Positions 1-11,348 are shown, counted from the first letter of the stretch. The stretch: DNA of 64,000 bases from Terfezia claveryi (GCA_015179025.1 WHUX01000037.1:310001-374000), one strand, 5' to 3'. Numbers and translations: made by a program. The notes: generated by a model from the letters alone, not told the origin.

Positions 1-1
1 T

Positions 2-292
2 CCCAAAGTCGACGATTGTGCCGTGCTTGGCGTGTTTATGCCTGAGCTAGAGACGGAGGTTCCCAGGGCGTTTGTGGTGCTGGGGAATGGAATACAGGGG
101 GGGAATGCGATGGAGGAGGAGTTGCTAAAGCATGTGGAGGGGAAGGCGGCGAAGCATAAGTGGATTAGAGGGGGCATTAGGTTTGTAGAAGCCATCCCGA
201 AGAGTCAGAGTGGGAAGATTTTGAGGAACGTCTTGAAGAATCAGATTTTGGAGGATGAGAAAGCGGCTCATCTGTTGAAGGCGAAGTTGTAG
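2..292 (+). CDS. Acyl-CoA synthetase / 4-coumarate-CoA ligase-like, C-terminal end (5' truncated by window)
   Basis: The reading frame is open from the first bases of the window to TAG at 290-292, so the gene starts outside. The 96 visible codons match the C-terminal domain of ANL-family AMP-forming ligases, which activate a carboxylic acid to acyl-AMP and transfer it to CoA. Seen: a VLGVFMPELE strand-turn, then EVPRAFVVL (the usual E-x-P-x-A-F-V-V segment), then PKSQSGKILRNVLK near the end, in which the Lys of GKILR is the family's adenylation catalytic lysine. The C-terminus AAHLLKAKL ends in a basic-hydrophobic tripeptide and could be a weak peroxisomal PTS1-like signal, which is uncertain. 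Substrate cannot be judged because the N-terminal domain is missing. Family assignment is confident, the exact member is not. Confidence 0.85.
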   Translation, partial: PKVDDCAVLGVFMPELETEVPRAFVVLGNGIQGGNAMEEELLKHVEGKAAKHKWIRGGIRFVEAIPKSQSGKILRNVLKNQILEDEKAAHLLKAKL

Positions 293-824
293 ATTGGAGG
301 GTGGCGGTTGAAAGAGGTAGAGGGGAAGTATGAGAGAGGGAGGTGTATCTGTATTGCGCGGATTTGAGCGTGGATACCGATTTAATATTTCTAATAAACC
401 TTATATCTCAGTGGTAGGGCATGAGCTATGATTGGTGTACTCCAAAGCCAACGGAAAATGATTTTTGATTGTTTGGGGGGAATCCATGTGGATGGATATT
501 GAGTGTTAAGAAATAGTAACATTTAATTTGAGATTTCGTTCTATATATATGTGAGGTCATATTGTATTTTCAAAAATGTTCATGTATGAAAATGGAAATG
601 GAAATGCTTCCGCTCAGAGAGAAAAAATCAACATCACATACACTCCATCTCATTTCATCCATATAGCCACCCATAATGCCAGCCACAAATAAATAAGATA
701 CCGACAGAGACCATGAAAGCAAAAAGGACATAATACAGGAAAGCAAGAACATGAGAATCCCTCCCAACAAAGCCAGCGGGATTGAAAGGGGAGAGATACA
801 TTCCTTTTCCCCCCCGTCCCCCGC
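293..824. other. Intergenic, convergent 3' flanks
   Basis: This stretch separates the end of the ligase gene (+) from the end of ERJ5 (-). It is AT-rich with the word ATATATATG near 542 and no ORF with coding character. I see only 3' untranslated and terminator sequence for the two convergent genes. Confidence 0.5.
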
Positions 825-2180
825 CTACTTCCTCGCCGCCTTCCTCCTCGGCAACCCATCCCTCTTCTCGACCTTCACCGGAGTCCCTGGCTTCGCCACA
901 GCCTTCTTCCTCTCCTTTCTCGCCGGCCCTTCCACACCCTCGCCAACCCCCTCTCCCCCCTCCTCCTCCTGCTGCTGTTCCCCCTCCACAACCTCCTCAT
1001 ACTCACTCACGTCCTTCGCCTTCTTCCCCAAGAACCGCCCAACAGTCTTATCAACTACCCACATTGGAAGTCTAACCACCGCTGTATCCTTCCAGCTCGG
1101 GCCCTGGATCTCGTTGATATCCAGTGGCGATTCAACTTCTTCCCCGTCCTCATTCTCTTCCACTAGGAACACCTCTCCCGTCGAATTGACAATCAGGACC
1201 TTTCCGTTCCCGGCTACGACTTTGCGCCTACCGGCGCCAGCAGATCCGATGATTTGCGGTGCGGGAGAGGATGTGCCACTGTCATTGTCGTCGTTGGCGT
1301 CGGCGGAGGTATCCTTTCTTGAGGCTTTCTTCTGGAACCTGCGTTCCTTGCGGTTTCTCGGGCCTTCTTGCTGCACACCCCCATCAGGAGCTGGTACCGC
1401 AGCAGCAGCGACAGCAGCCACCTCCTTCTTGTTCACCTCCGCCAACCCCGGCACCCCCGCGTTTCCCCAAGCACTAACCCTTGCCTCCCTCAAGAAGCCC
1501 TCAAAAAACTTTCTCTGCTGCCGCGCATTCAGCCAAAGATACACCCAATGTGCCCATCCCCCCACAAACAGAAACAAGCCCACAAGCACACTACCAAGCC
1601 CTGGTCTGAACCGCGCATAATAATACCCTGTCCCCTTCCACCGGGGAAACCCGTTCCTGAGAAAGTGGTCGTACCGCTCACGCTCTGGGCCCTTGAGGAT
1701 GTTGTATACAAGGCGGAGACGGGAGTAGCGTTCTTCGGCGTGCTTTTTTTGGAGGGCGATCGCACTGCGGGTTAGTTTCCTTGGGGGGGAGCCCGGGGGG
1801 GTTGGGGGGAGGGAGGGCTGGAATTTATCGGGGTGGAGGTGGCGAGAGGTTTTGCGGTAGGCTTTGGTGAGGTCGTCGACAGTGGCGGTGGGGGAGGTAC
1901 CGAGGAAGCCTGTGTGTGGGTGGAGGAAGAGTTAGCGGGAAGGCAGGAGTGGAGATTTGGGTAATGGGTGGGACGGACTGTAGAAGGTGACGTTTTCGCC
2001 TTCGTGGTACTCGATCTCGGCTTTGAGGCGGAAGATCTCGTGGTCTGGATCCAGTGATGTTAGATCTTTGCCTCAATTGATGCATGAGAGTGAATCCGAA
2101 TCTCAACCTTCTTTAGTCCATGCGGCGACAAGAGTGGCCCCAAGCACCATTGCCGCGGAGAAGAATTCTGCGAGCCTCAT
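825..2180 (-). CDS. ERJ5: ER membrane J-domain co-chaperone (Erj5-like)
   Basis: Three exons on the minus strand: 2180-2108, 2044-1979 and 1909-825 (407 codons). The first intron has a CTAAC branch and an ATCCAG acceptor. The N-terminus MRLAEFFSAAMVLGATLVAA is a signal peptide. Next come a conserved acidic stretch (DHEIFRLKAEIEYHEG) and a J domain with FLGTSPTATVDDLTKAYRK and an HPD triad (HLHPDKF). A transmembrane segment follows (LVGLFLFVGGWAHWVYLWL). The tail is long and charged and probably cytosolic. Erj5 is an ER membrane J protein that stimulates an Hsp70 and helps ER folding homeostasis. The ATG was chosen because it gives the signal peptide. The second acceptor (ACACACAG) is supported by the phase and by the conserved F-L-G of helix I. 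It is convergent with the ligase gene. Confidence 0.88.
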
Positions 2181-3147
2181 GGTGGAGGCTGCCAATTGAT
2201 GTCGGCGTTTTTATATGTGTGTGTCTCGTTTGGGGGGAGAGGAAGTGTTGATTGGGACGTAGAGTATTTGGGGGAGAAAGTTGTTTCCACTTGGGGGGAA
2301 GACGTGGCCAGAACTGGCGAAGGTTGAGGGTAACTGTGATGTTAGATTGCTTGATGGGCTTCATGCTTGAATCAGAATCCAAATGGTTCATATAATATAG
2401 AGACAATAAATAATATACCCCAACAGAATACCTATGTACATATGTTTCCTTGCCAGTTCGAAATCAAAGTATTTTAACCATCAATTGTGTGTAGCGGTAG
2501 GTTACTCTGGTGATATCCGGTGGTACTCTTCGGCGACTCTACATACAACACTGCCTTGTTCTTTACCCGCTTTCGAATGATAATGTCTGTCGACGCGAAT
2601 GCCCATGGCCTCTGTAGAGATCATAAAAGTAAACGGTGCCCTCACCGCTCTCCAAGCTCCCACAGCTCCCCCGTCGATAAATATTCGTTCGATGGTTAGG
2701 TACAGTACGTGCCAAGACTGTGCGTCCATGTGATTCTTCTTTCCGCCAAACTGACTCCACTTCATCGACATCGCGGGTTGGGGCAAGACGGCTCTCCCCT
2801 CTCACCTTTGCATGGCATTCCATCCAGCCTTGTGCTACGTTCACCCTTTCATCTCTCTCTCTCTGGCTCCTCACTGCGTGGCTAAGGGTGCCATACCCAC
2901 TGTTTTCGGAGATTTTACGTTTGCTTTTAAGGCCACGTACTCAAGTTGAAACCTTCATCACCCATAGCCATAACACAGCCGTCAGCCGCGTCAGCCGTGA
3001 CTCTTTCTCTCGAACGTTGTCGCGTAAGCATACCAAGCCCGGGCTATAGCGAACGAATTGAAACCAAACAAGTCCTTAAAATCACTAGCACCGCCATAAC
3101 GAACCTGTACCGGAACATTAACCTCCGAAACTTTACCATTTTTCTCA
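2181..3147. other. Divergent intergenic region between ERJ5 and PRA1
   Basis: Nine hundred and sixty-seven bases separate the ERJ5 start (-) from the PRA1 start (+). Open frames on both strands are short and have no recognisable domains or splice-consistent extensions. A pyrimidine-rich stretch with a TCTCTCTCTCT core lies near 2850-2865. It probably holds both promoters and leaders. Confidence 0.45.
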
Positions 3148-3831
3148 ATGTCCGGAATTTACATACCTATATCTGCTCTTACAGAGCGAATGAACTTTGG
3201 TCGCTTCACTGTTTGTACCATATCTTGCCCCTCCCTCTCCACATAGTTGCGTTTTGTTACATGTAGAAGCTGATGATATGTCTCATAATATGTTCAAAAG
3301 GAAAATGCTCGAATGCCACTGTCCAACCGCTTTGCAAACATGCGCCCTCTCAGCGAGTTCTTCGACTTCAGGCGTGTCTCCAAACCTGCAAACTTTGGGG
3401 AAGTTCAGAGCAGGTGCAATTACAACCTCAGTTACTTTTCTAGCAACTATGCCGTTATTTTTGTCTTACTCAGCATCTACAGCTTGCTGACCAACATGCT
3501 TCTGCTGTTTGTCATAATAATGGCTGTGGGAGGGATGTGGGGTATCGGAAGGCTGGGTGGGAGTGATCTGGTGCTAGGTCCGTGCAAGGGTTTACATGCT
3601 CCCTAAGGCCTCGGAGGTTCATTAACGTGAAGACATGTTTTAGGTTCTACTACCTTGACCTCATCTCAGCTTTACACTGGTCTTTTCGCAGCAACTGCGA
3701 TTCTCGGTCTCTTTGCGTCCCCTTTCTCTACCATCCTGTGGCTATGCGGGGCCTCTGGCGTCATCATCATTGGCCACGCTTCATTCATGGATAAACCTAT
3801 CGAGAATGCTTTTTCCGAGGAGGCGGTCTAA
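3148..3831 (+). CDS. YIP3: Prenylated Rab acceptor PRA1 family protein (Yip3-like)
   Basis: Three exons: 3148-3210, 3301-3577 and 3644-3831 (TAA at 3829-3831), giving 175 aa, the normal size of yeast Yip3. Exon 1 begins MSGIYIPISALTER, the usual fungal N-terminus. Exon 2 carries the family signature (RPLSEFFDFRR, SKPANFGEVQSR, NYNLSYFSSNYAVIF) and the first hydrophobic hairpin. Exon 3 carries the second hairpin and the conserved end GHASFMDKPIENAF-SEEAV. PRA1 proteins are ER/Golgi membrane proteins that bind prenylated Rab GTPases and help load them on membranes. Intron 2 has an ATTAACG branch and a TTTTAG acceptor. The stop is followed after only 2 nt by the ATG of the next ORF. Confidence 0.92.
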
Positions 3832-3833
3832 AG

Positions 3834-4607
3834 ATGGTCTCTCCGCGAGCTCCTATTGGAAAAAGAAATGGACCATCAGAGCAAGAAGGGAAGGGGGGTG
3901 TTGGGAAGGAGTATGTCGATCCTTTTGAGCAATATAATGAGAGGGCGGATGTGAGGAGCCAGGGGTGGATTAGCTGGGCTGGAAGTGGTGTGATGCGGGG
4001 TTTAGAAGGGGCTAGCAATGTTGTTTTGAGCACAGCAGCTGGCTACTCACGGAGGGTGGGGCAACAAGATATACCACTAGAGGTTTCGCAAGGCGGGAGT
4101 TCTTTGGATTTTGATGATTATAACAATGGCTACGACGTAGGGGAGGAAGGGCGATTTGTTCGCAATGCCCTGGCGGCGTTTCGTAACGCACAAGCAAGGG
4201 GTGATAGCAAGGTTGAGATTACTGAAGCGGAGCATGCGGCCTGGAAACGCTGGGAAGCTAGAGAGGCGGAACTCCGCCGAATAGAAGGGAAACATACGCA
4301 GAGGGAGCGGGAGCTTAATCACAGGAAGAAGGCTGCCTCTCGGGGTGCTCCTGGTATACTTATCCAGGGCCAGGGCTTTGTTCCAGTTGGTGAAAGCCCA
4401 GTCCCAGTTTCGTCGACAGACTCGCAAAATGTCCCTTTTCCTCAGCCTTCAATTCCAAGCCTTCCGTCATCTCTTATTCCAGGCGCGGGGAGATCAACTT
4501 CGTCCTTTCACTCTACTTCCTCTACGATTCTTAGAAGGTGCAATGTGGGGACTACACCTAGAGCTACAGATTCTGGTAGTGACAGTGATGTGGGCTCCGT
4601 GAGATGA
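3834..4607 (+). CDS. Hypothetical protein, 257 aa, immediately downstream of PRA1
   Basis: A continuous ORF from ATG 3834 to TGA 4605-4607, in a different frame from PRA1 and 2 nt after its stop. I do not recognise a named family. Visible features are an N-terminal basic stretch, an aromatic segment (GWISWAGSGVMRGLEGASN), an acidic patch (DFDDYNNGYDVGEEG), a charged Glu/Arg/Lys helix-like region around residues 125-165 (EAEHAAWKRWEAREAEL), and a Ser/Pro-rich, probably disordered C-terminal third ending in DSGSDSDVGSVR. It has no signal peptide or membrane segment. Its length and ordered charge pattern suggest real coding. With no room for its own promoter outside the PRA1 exons, it is either translated from a bicistronic message, driven from inside PRA1, or joined to it by unrecognised splicing. 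Confidence 0.55.
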   Translation: MVSPRAPIGKRNGPSEQEGKGGVGKEYVDPFEQYNERADVRSQGWISWAGSGVMRGLEGASNVVLSTAAGYSRRVGQQDIPLEVSQGGSSLDFDDYNNGYDVGEEGRFVRNALAAFRNAQARGDSKVEITEAEHAAWKRWEAREAELRRIEGKHTQRERELNHRKKAASRGAPGILIQGQGFVPVGESPVPVSSTDSQNVPFPQPSIPSLPSSLIPGAGRSTSSFHSTSSTILRRCNVGTTPRATDSGSDSDVGSVR

Positions 4608-6068
4608 ACAACACCGTTTGGGGTGGCGGAACAAAGGAATCCGTGGGGGTTACAGGAGCCTAGGTGGGTTCATGGGGCTGAAGAGATTACATCTAGTGTC
4701 ATAGAATACACCTTGAATACACCTTGCAAGAGCGTTGCGCTGTTTTTGTCTTGTGCTGTTGGTTTCCTTTGGCTTGCCTGTTAGATCCGATAACTTAGTG
4801 GTAGTGTTAATGTCAAGATTTGTTATTCTCGGCTCATTGATGTTTGCAAAAAAAGATATGCTACGATCTTGTGCATGCGCGTTTTCTTGTATGGAATATT
4901 ATGCGATTGATCGGGAGATAATGCAGTGCAGTGGCATCGTATTACCTAGCAAAAATGTGTCGTATGCGCAGTTGTCGTGCCACTGTCGATGAACGATGAT
5001 CGATGATCGATGATGATTCGGGTGGTGTTGTATCACAGAAGATTAAGCAGCATTTTTGCAGATCAGATGAATCGCCTCATCTGCACCTCCACGGACGAAT
5101 ACACAGAATACATAAACTCCCCCTTTCCCCCCCAATAACGTACCGATTCAGAAACAGGCCTGTTTGTCTTACAGTAATAACCTCCTGCCCACCCAATCAC
5201 GCGGTGTATATCCCACGCGCTGCTTTGTCGAGCTGAGGCGTCTTTGCCCCGCTAAAACTATCCCCATGTACCCCGCCCCTTCTCCTTGAGTTTTTGCCCC
5301 CTCGAGGTTTTGCCCTTGTTGACCGGTATGCAGGCAGACACGTCACACATTTCAGGGTCTGGGCCAGTCGGGGGACAAATGATGCGCGAGGCAGCATGTA
5401 CCAGTACTGTACAGTACAAGCCCATCATCATCAACATACAAGTACTGTAGGTTAGAGTACACACACACACACATATGTGTAATGTATATACATAGGTATA
5501 TACGACATACATACGCACACAATACACACACAATACGCACACAATACGCACACCCCAATACAACATTTTTTTGGTGGTGGTGCCGTATGTACAGTAGGTA
5601 TCTACTTTTATATTAATTACCCCACCTTTTTTTTTTTTTGTTTTTTTTTGTTTTGTTTTGGGGGGGCCGCTTTTCGAGTTGCAGACGCAAACGTGCAGGT
5701 TTTGATGGTGGCCGACGACTACCGTGTTTGGTTATATATGGAAAATACCACTCGGCCAGCTAACTTCAGTACCTTTACTTCTTCTTCTCCGTTCTTCTCC
5801 ATCTTCTCCGTTCTTCTCCATCTTCTCCGTTCTTCTCCATCTTCTCCGTCTTCTCCGTCTTCTCCGTCTTCTCCGTCTTCTACTTCTTCGCCACCAAGCT
5901 TTCCTACACTATAACTTCCATAGCTTAGCTTTGGGAGAACAATATAATATCAATATATCCTTATTCTCCATACCAGATATTCCCATCTCCCCTTTCAGCG
6001 AGTAACGCACAGGATAACAATCTCCATTTTCTATCTCACAGCTAAAAATCCTTCTAGCTCCAAGCAAT
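4608..6068. other. Long intergenic region with simple repeats
   Basis: No supported gene. It contains short ATGATCGATG iterations near 4994-5016, a CA/TG microsatellite (about 5458-5555), T-runs (5628-5652), and a hexamer-like TTCTCC/TCTCCG array (about 5780-5882). The last 190 bases before 6069 are CT-rich and look like the promoter and leader of the next gene. Open frames here are products of the simple repeats. Confidence 0.6.
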
Positions 6069-7102
6069 ATGGTGTCCTTCATTCAAGTCCAGTGTTTGAA
6101 CTGCGGGGCCGTTGACGATGTCATATCAATGGATAGCGAGATGGGAGAGGCGAGCTGGTGTTCACAGGTATTACAGGCATCTTCCCTCACTGTCCAAAAG
6201 ATTTCTTGTATATATAACTCAGTTCTCGAACAGTGTGGGTTCACTCGACGGACAGCTGAGCACATGATGCAGGAACGACAGTTCCAGCAAAAACTTGTAG
6301 CAGAAGATGAGCAGCTCGCTGCGTTGCTATCAAGGAACATGTGGTTATCTGAGGGCCAGGCACAGGCACAGGCACAACAACAGCAACAGCAACAACCTCC
6401 ACGGCTGGCAGCAGCCCCAGCCTCAGCCTCAGCCGTAGCAACTCCCAGTGCAAACATCTCCATCTCCCAACACTACCACCACTACCACCCGACCGCCCCA
6501 CCTCCCGCTCCCGCCCCCACAGAATCGACCCCCACCAACTCCCCATCCACCCCACCCTCCACCTACATCCAGCACCTCCTAACCACCTCCCCTAACCCCG
6601 AAGCAGCCCTCCAAGACTACCACCGCCAACTCTCCCTCATGGAAGAACAATATCACTACCACCACCGCCTCCACCAGCAACAATCACAAATCCAATCCCC
6701 CCCCTCCCCAACCGGCTCCACCGTCTCCTCCATTCAAGACGATCACACTCTTCAAATGATTCTTTTGGAACAACATAACCTGGCCCAAGAAGCCGAGAAG
6801 TTACGGCGGACTCGTGCCCAGGAAGAGGAGCAGATGATTTTCAACCAGTTGATGGTGGATACTTCTTCTGGGGGGGTGATCTCATGAGTGATGATGAGGC
6901 CTCTTGGTCGGGGGGCCAGCCAATGCCGAACCTAGTCCACCACCAGCAGCAGATGCAGTCGATGGATATGACGGGCCAGAAGGTCGTATATCCAGCTGCT
7001 CCTGGGCAGCCTTGGGTGGCGACCGAGGAGGATATTTATGGGATGGATGATGAGGACAGTCCGTGCTCGATTTACTATTCTAGAGTAGCAAGCTTCCTCT
7101 GA
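6069..7102 (+). CDS. Gln/Pro/His-rich protein of unknown function, reading frame broken at a G7 run
   Basis: The first ORF runs from ATG 6069 to TGA 6885-6887 (272 aa), and a second frame continues from 6884 to 7102. The N-terminus (MVSFIQVQCLNCGAVDD) has two Cys, and a helix-like segment follows (RTAEHMMQERQFQQKLVAED). Then come QAQAQAQ plus poly-Gln, a His/Pro/Thr-rich linker, and a Glu/Gln-rich helix near the end (EQHNLAQEAEKLRRTRAQEE). The break falls at a run of seven G (6870-6876). One more base there would put both parts in one frame and yield about 344 residues, with the second part again Gln-rich (HHQQQMQSMDM). I infer an assembly error or a recent one-base deletion. No family recognised. 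Low-complexity composition suggests a regulatory or scaffold protein, but that is a guess. Confidence 0.55.
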
Positions 7103-7632
7103 TATAATTCTTTTATACATTTGTTCTGCTTTTCTAATTTTGCTATTAATGAAATATATTTTATGGATTATGAAGTATGGGGATTATTGTGGGTTATGCA
7201 TATTAGGTTTCTCGGTTTTTGTATATGCAAAACGCTTCAGTGAAGGGTGGGGATATACAATGAGCATTTTTTTTATGATGGTTGCTAATAGTACTGGTGC
7301 ATCTTTCGTTAATGGAGTGAGTAGGCGGCATCCTCTTATATCTATTTTCTTTTTTTTGGTTTGAGATCTTCCGTATAGCATACCCTGTCTATTTAGATAC
7401 GAACCTCAAAGTGCCCTCAGCTTCCAAATCTTAGGTCTTCACGAATGAAGCTTACCCTTACTGAACGAAAGGAAAAAAAAGCAGTCTAGATGATATCTCA
7501 ATTTTCCAAAGGGGTGCAATTCAGAATCATGTCATTTCATTTTTATCCAGCTGTATAAGCTTGTGATCTCCTCCATTCTACCTAGCAGCACAAATCCTAC
7601 TCGTGCAAGTGTATGTAAACGGCCCATATTCT
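7103..7632. other. Intergenic, convergent 3' flanks
   Basis: It lies between the Gln-rich gene (+) and the stop of the proteasome gene (-). AT-rich, with T-runs near 7270 and 7350. I see no gene, only 3' flanks. Confidence 0.5.
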
Positions 7633-8851
7633 CTATTCCTCCATCTTCTCCTTCTCCTCATCCTCATCATCATCTTCCCCCTCCAACGCCTTCTTCGCCA
7701 ACCTCTCCGCCTCCTCTTGCAGCTCCTTCGGTACCTCCTGATGCCTCCCACCAGTCTCCTCCTTGCCCACCCAGGTCATCTCAATCTGGAACTCCTTATC
7801 TTTAGAATCCTCATGGGCTGAATGAATTATCCTAGCTGCATGCTTGACCGCTTCCCTGATGGTGATGTTTGCAAGATCGAGTTTTTCGATTTCGGCTTTG
7901 GCGGCTTGTCGTCCCTTTCCGGTGGCAGCGCCGTAGTATCCCTACAGGAACAGTTAGCAGGGACTGCGTGGGGTAGGTAGGTAGGAAAAAAATACCCAAT
8001 AGAGTCCACTAGGCTCAATCATGTACAATCCCGGCTTGCCATCCTCGTCGACACCGCCAATTATAGCCGTGATACCGAATGGCCTTACAGAGGAGTAGAG
8101 TGTATAGGCCTGTGCTAATCCACCCATGTCGTCTGCGATGCTCGATATTGGTATCGGGGATTGGTAGTTCCTTCTCCATTGTGCTGCTTGGTCTCGGGCG
8201 CGGTTTACGAAAGCTCGGCCATCTGGAATAAGACCGGAGAATGCCTGGAGGAGGGAATTGTGGTCAGTATTATGGGATTGCGTTTGTGAGGATTATGGGG
8301 GCAAGTATGAGGGTGTGAGTATATCGGGACACGGGGGGTGTTTCCATACAATACCAATATGCCTATCAACCGTAGATATCCGCCTATTCGACGACCCGAC
8401 CAATAATTTGGACATGACGAGCTTCTCCACAGCTAGGACTACACCGTCATGGCACCTCAAGCCGATAGCTGTTCCACCGTTCTCGACAGCTTTGGCCGCA
8501 TATTCAACCTATACATCGATATCCATAGGAAAGCTCCCACACAAGTTAACCTTTTAGTCCATTTGAAGTAGCAACTTTTGGGAATAGGTGGTTGTTGGGG
8601 GTGGCCATGGCGGGGTATAGTGGGGTAACGCAACAAGAAGCTGTTGTACGGGCCTCTTGGACAAGAAAACTCCAATGGGAAACTGGGAAGGTACCTGAAA
8701 GTTCCTTCCATCGGGACTGAATACTGAGTTGGACAGATCATAACCTGTACCGATAGAAGTCTATATATTCAATTCCGTTTGTTGTAATTAGCATGAACCC
8801 TCCAAGCAACATTCCCCATCTTGGGGTGAGATGGGACCAGAGAAGTACCAT
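7633..8851 (-). CDS. PRE10: 20S proteasome subunit alpha-7 (Pre10 / PSMA3)
   Basis: Five coding exons: 8851-8849, 8760-8695, 8508-8350, 8244-7996 and 7941-7633, giving 261 aa. The first coding exon is only the ATG, followed directly by GTACTT. The next exon supplies [19 protein letters not shown], the alpha-type N-terminal signature with its Y-D-x-S-x-x-x-F-S-P-D-G-R core. Further landmarks are [57 protein letters not shown] and [18 protein letters not shown], which is specific for alpha-7. The tail is acidic ([15 protein letters not shown]), as in alpha-7 orthologues. The subunit sits in the outer ring of the 20S core. It is followed on the same strand by eIF2-gamma upstream. Confidence 0.95.
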
Positions 8852-9275
8852 AATGATGAAATAGAAACAATGTGATTAGGAAGGGAGCTGGTGGTATCTG
8901 GGTTGCTGGAGGAGGAATAACAAGAGCCGCAAATATGGTACAGTTCGTCGTCACTTGCAACCCCCCCGAGCGTGTGCACACTAGCCTTATTCAGCAAGCA
9001 TAAAGCCTCAAACTTCACACCAATCCACCGTCACGTGGCAACACCCATATAGTTCATAATCAAATTCAATAGGACATTACTTTTAGGTCCGCTGTAGCTA
9101 CTGAGAAGTTGAGAAAAGAGGTCCAGGAAAAGAAAAGACATATCATAACCCCATGCGTAGCTTTGACAAACAAAAGAAATATGAAGAACTCGAGCATTAA
9201 TTTGTGAATTCGAGCAAACCGACCCCAGTGTCTATCATGATCCCCGCGTCTCGCATATGAAAACGAACCCAATTC

Positions 9276-10970
9276 TTAATGAGCCTCCTCCATAATGGGA
9301 TGTGCCCCTGATCGCACGATAGTAGCCCATCCAATCAACCGCCAGTGCTTTTCAATCCTCCGGGACAAAGCAATTTTTTCTCCATCCTGGGTACATGCCG
9401 GGCTTGTCAATTGTAGCTTAGCTGCGTCAGCCTTGACGTTTATCACCTTTGCGCCAGTGGCTGTGGACCCAATATTGACCATCAGCACTTCGTCTTTGGC
9501 GAGCTTAGCGACCTTAGCCTGCTTGCCGTCCGGAGTCTTAACACCGAGAAGTCTTCGGAGAAGAAAGTAATTCACTTCTAGATCGGTATAGATATTTGGG
9601 AGATGTCCTTTGTGGCCAAGAACAAAGCCGACAAGACGATCGGCTCTGCAAAGAGTTGGATCGACACGAGTACCAACACCTGAATATCCGTTAAGTCTGG
9701 GTATTGCGGGAAAAAGGGGATCATGTGGTGTTCTTACCAATCAAACCACCAGGGACAGCGAATTTGAGGTCATTGTTCTCAGCAAACAAGGACACAACCC
9801 TGCTGACGATTGGTCTGCACTTGATTCTCCCTTCATCGTCCCTTGACACAATACCAGGCCGTATCTCAATCTCATCTCCAAGCTTCAAGACTCCAGTCAA
9901 AATGGATCCACCAGCAACACCACCCTTAAGGTCATCAATCTCCGCACCAGGCTTGTTGACGTCAAACGAACGGATGACAATCATATGAGGCCGAGCAGTG
10001 AAGTCTCTCAATGGCACTGGAATCTTATGGACCAGATGCATATTAACAGCGTCGATGTTGTACTTCAGCTGTGCAGAAATTGGGATGATGGGGGACCCGT
10101 CGGCGACAGTACCGCGGATAAACCTCAAAATAGACTGATAATGTTCTTCAGCAGAGTTCTCACGCATCAGGTCGACTTTGTTCTGAAGGATGACAATGTG
10201 CTTGAGTTTCATTATTTCGATAGCTGCAAGATGTTCGGAGGTCTGTGGCTGAGGGCAGGTTTCGTTTCCGGCAATCAAAAGGAGAGCTGCGTCCATGACC
10301 GCGGCACCAGACAACATAGTACTCATGAGAATGTCGTGCCCTGGGCAGTCGACGAAACTAGGATATGTCAGATTGACAGGTTGAGAACATTTCAAACACC
10401 CTTAACTTACGAGACATGGCGCAATAACTGATATTTTCCACCGCATCCTTCCCTCTCACACTCCGGGTCGACCTCCTTGTCACTCTTATAGCTCCTGTAA
10501 TTCCCAGGCCGTGGGCATTCTGGGTTTGTACACTTATACACCTTTGCATTTGCGTAACCCAACTTGATTGTGATGTTTCTCTCCAGCTCATTCTTAAATC
10601 TGACAGTCTGTACCCCGGAAATAGCCTTCACCACTGTTGACTTCCCATGCGCCACATGTCCGATGGTTCCAATGTTGATGGTAGCCTGTCGTGAGATGAT
10701 CTCTGGTGAGAGCGGGGTTAGTGTAGAAAAGTCCACCGTCTCTGGGTCAGGTTGAGGTGGAAGATGTGGCTTTGGAGCGACAACTTCCATGACTTTTGAG
10801 GCCTGTTTTAAAGCGGATTTCAGCTCCGGCTTATCGTTCAATTCATCATCAAAATCGTCAGTAGGTTCCAGCCCAGGAGAGCCTGGAGGTGTTTCTTCGT
10901 CAGATTCGACTCCCTCGATGTAGTTACCGAACTTGTCGTACTTCGATGAAGGCTCGCCGTTGAGATCCAT
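9276..10970 (-). CDS. GCD11: Translation initiation factor eIF2 subunit gamma
   Basis: Three exons: 10970-10411, 10357-9738 and 9679-9276 (527 aa, the same length as yeast Gcd11). GTPase motifs are all present: G1 GHVAHGKST (about residues 104-112), G3 DCPGHD, G4 NKVD and G5 SAQLK. Between G1 and G3 lies the zinc-ribbon-like insertion with C-x4-C and C-x4-C pairs ([17 protein letters not shown]). Domain II and III landmarks ([41 protein letters not shown]) follow, and the protein ends [11 protein letters not shown]. The GTP-bound factor binds initiator Met-tRNA and brings it to the 40S subunit. The ATG at MDLNGE was chosen; the frame is open a little upstream. The first donor is a perfect GTAAGT. 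Confidence 0.97.
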
Positions 10971-11348
10971 GATTACTATGAATATGTGTGAAGCGATGTT
11001 AAATCTCAGCTCCGATGATTCAAAGGAGTAATAAGGCGCTATACCCAATGACACAAGCACGCCGGTGATGTTTCAACGGTGCAGCCGCTGGAGATATATT
11101 GGAAAATGTACTGTTGAGTTCTGAAAGAATTACGGTGGAAGGTAGAGGTGGGGTTCAATTTTTTAGCTGGAAATATACGGCAAGGGATGATAAAGCGGCG
11201 GCTAGTGTCGTTTATTGCGGCAGCCGAGACGCGGAGTCATATTGTTGGTCAAGAACAGGATCGACACTGGTTTAAGGTGAAGATATGAAGTAATTTAATG
11301 TACAAAAAAATCAAAGACATTGCATGTTTTCGTATACCAGCAGACGCT
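10971..11348. other. Intergenic between eIF2-gamma and MNS1
   Basis: It is the promoter and leader of eIF2-gamma (-) and the 3' flank of MNS1 (-). No ORF with coding character. Confidence 0.45.

Noticed and set aside
751..1620. 289-codon plus-strand frame antisense to ERJ5
   Set aside because: It is Pro/Ser/Thr-rich shadow of a GC-biased minus-strand gene; the minus strand has the J domain and splice sites.
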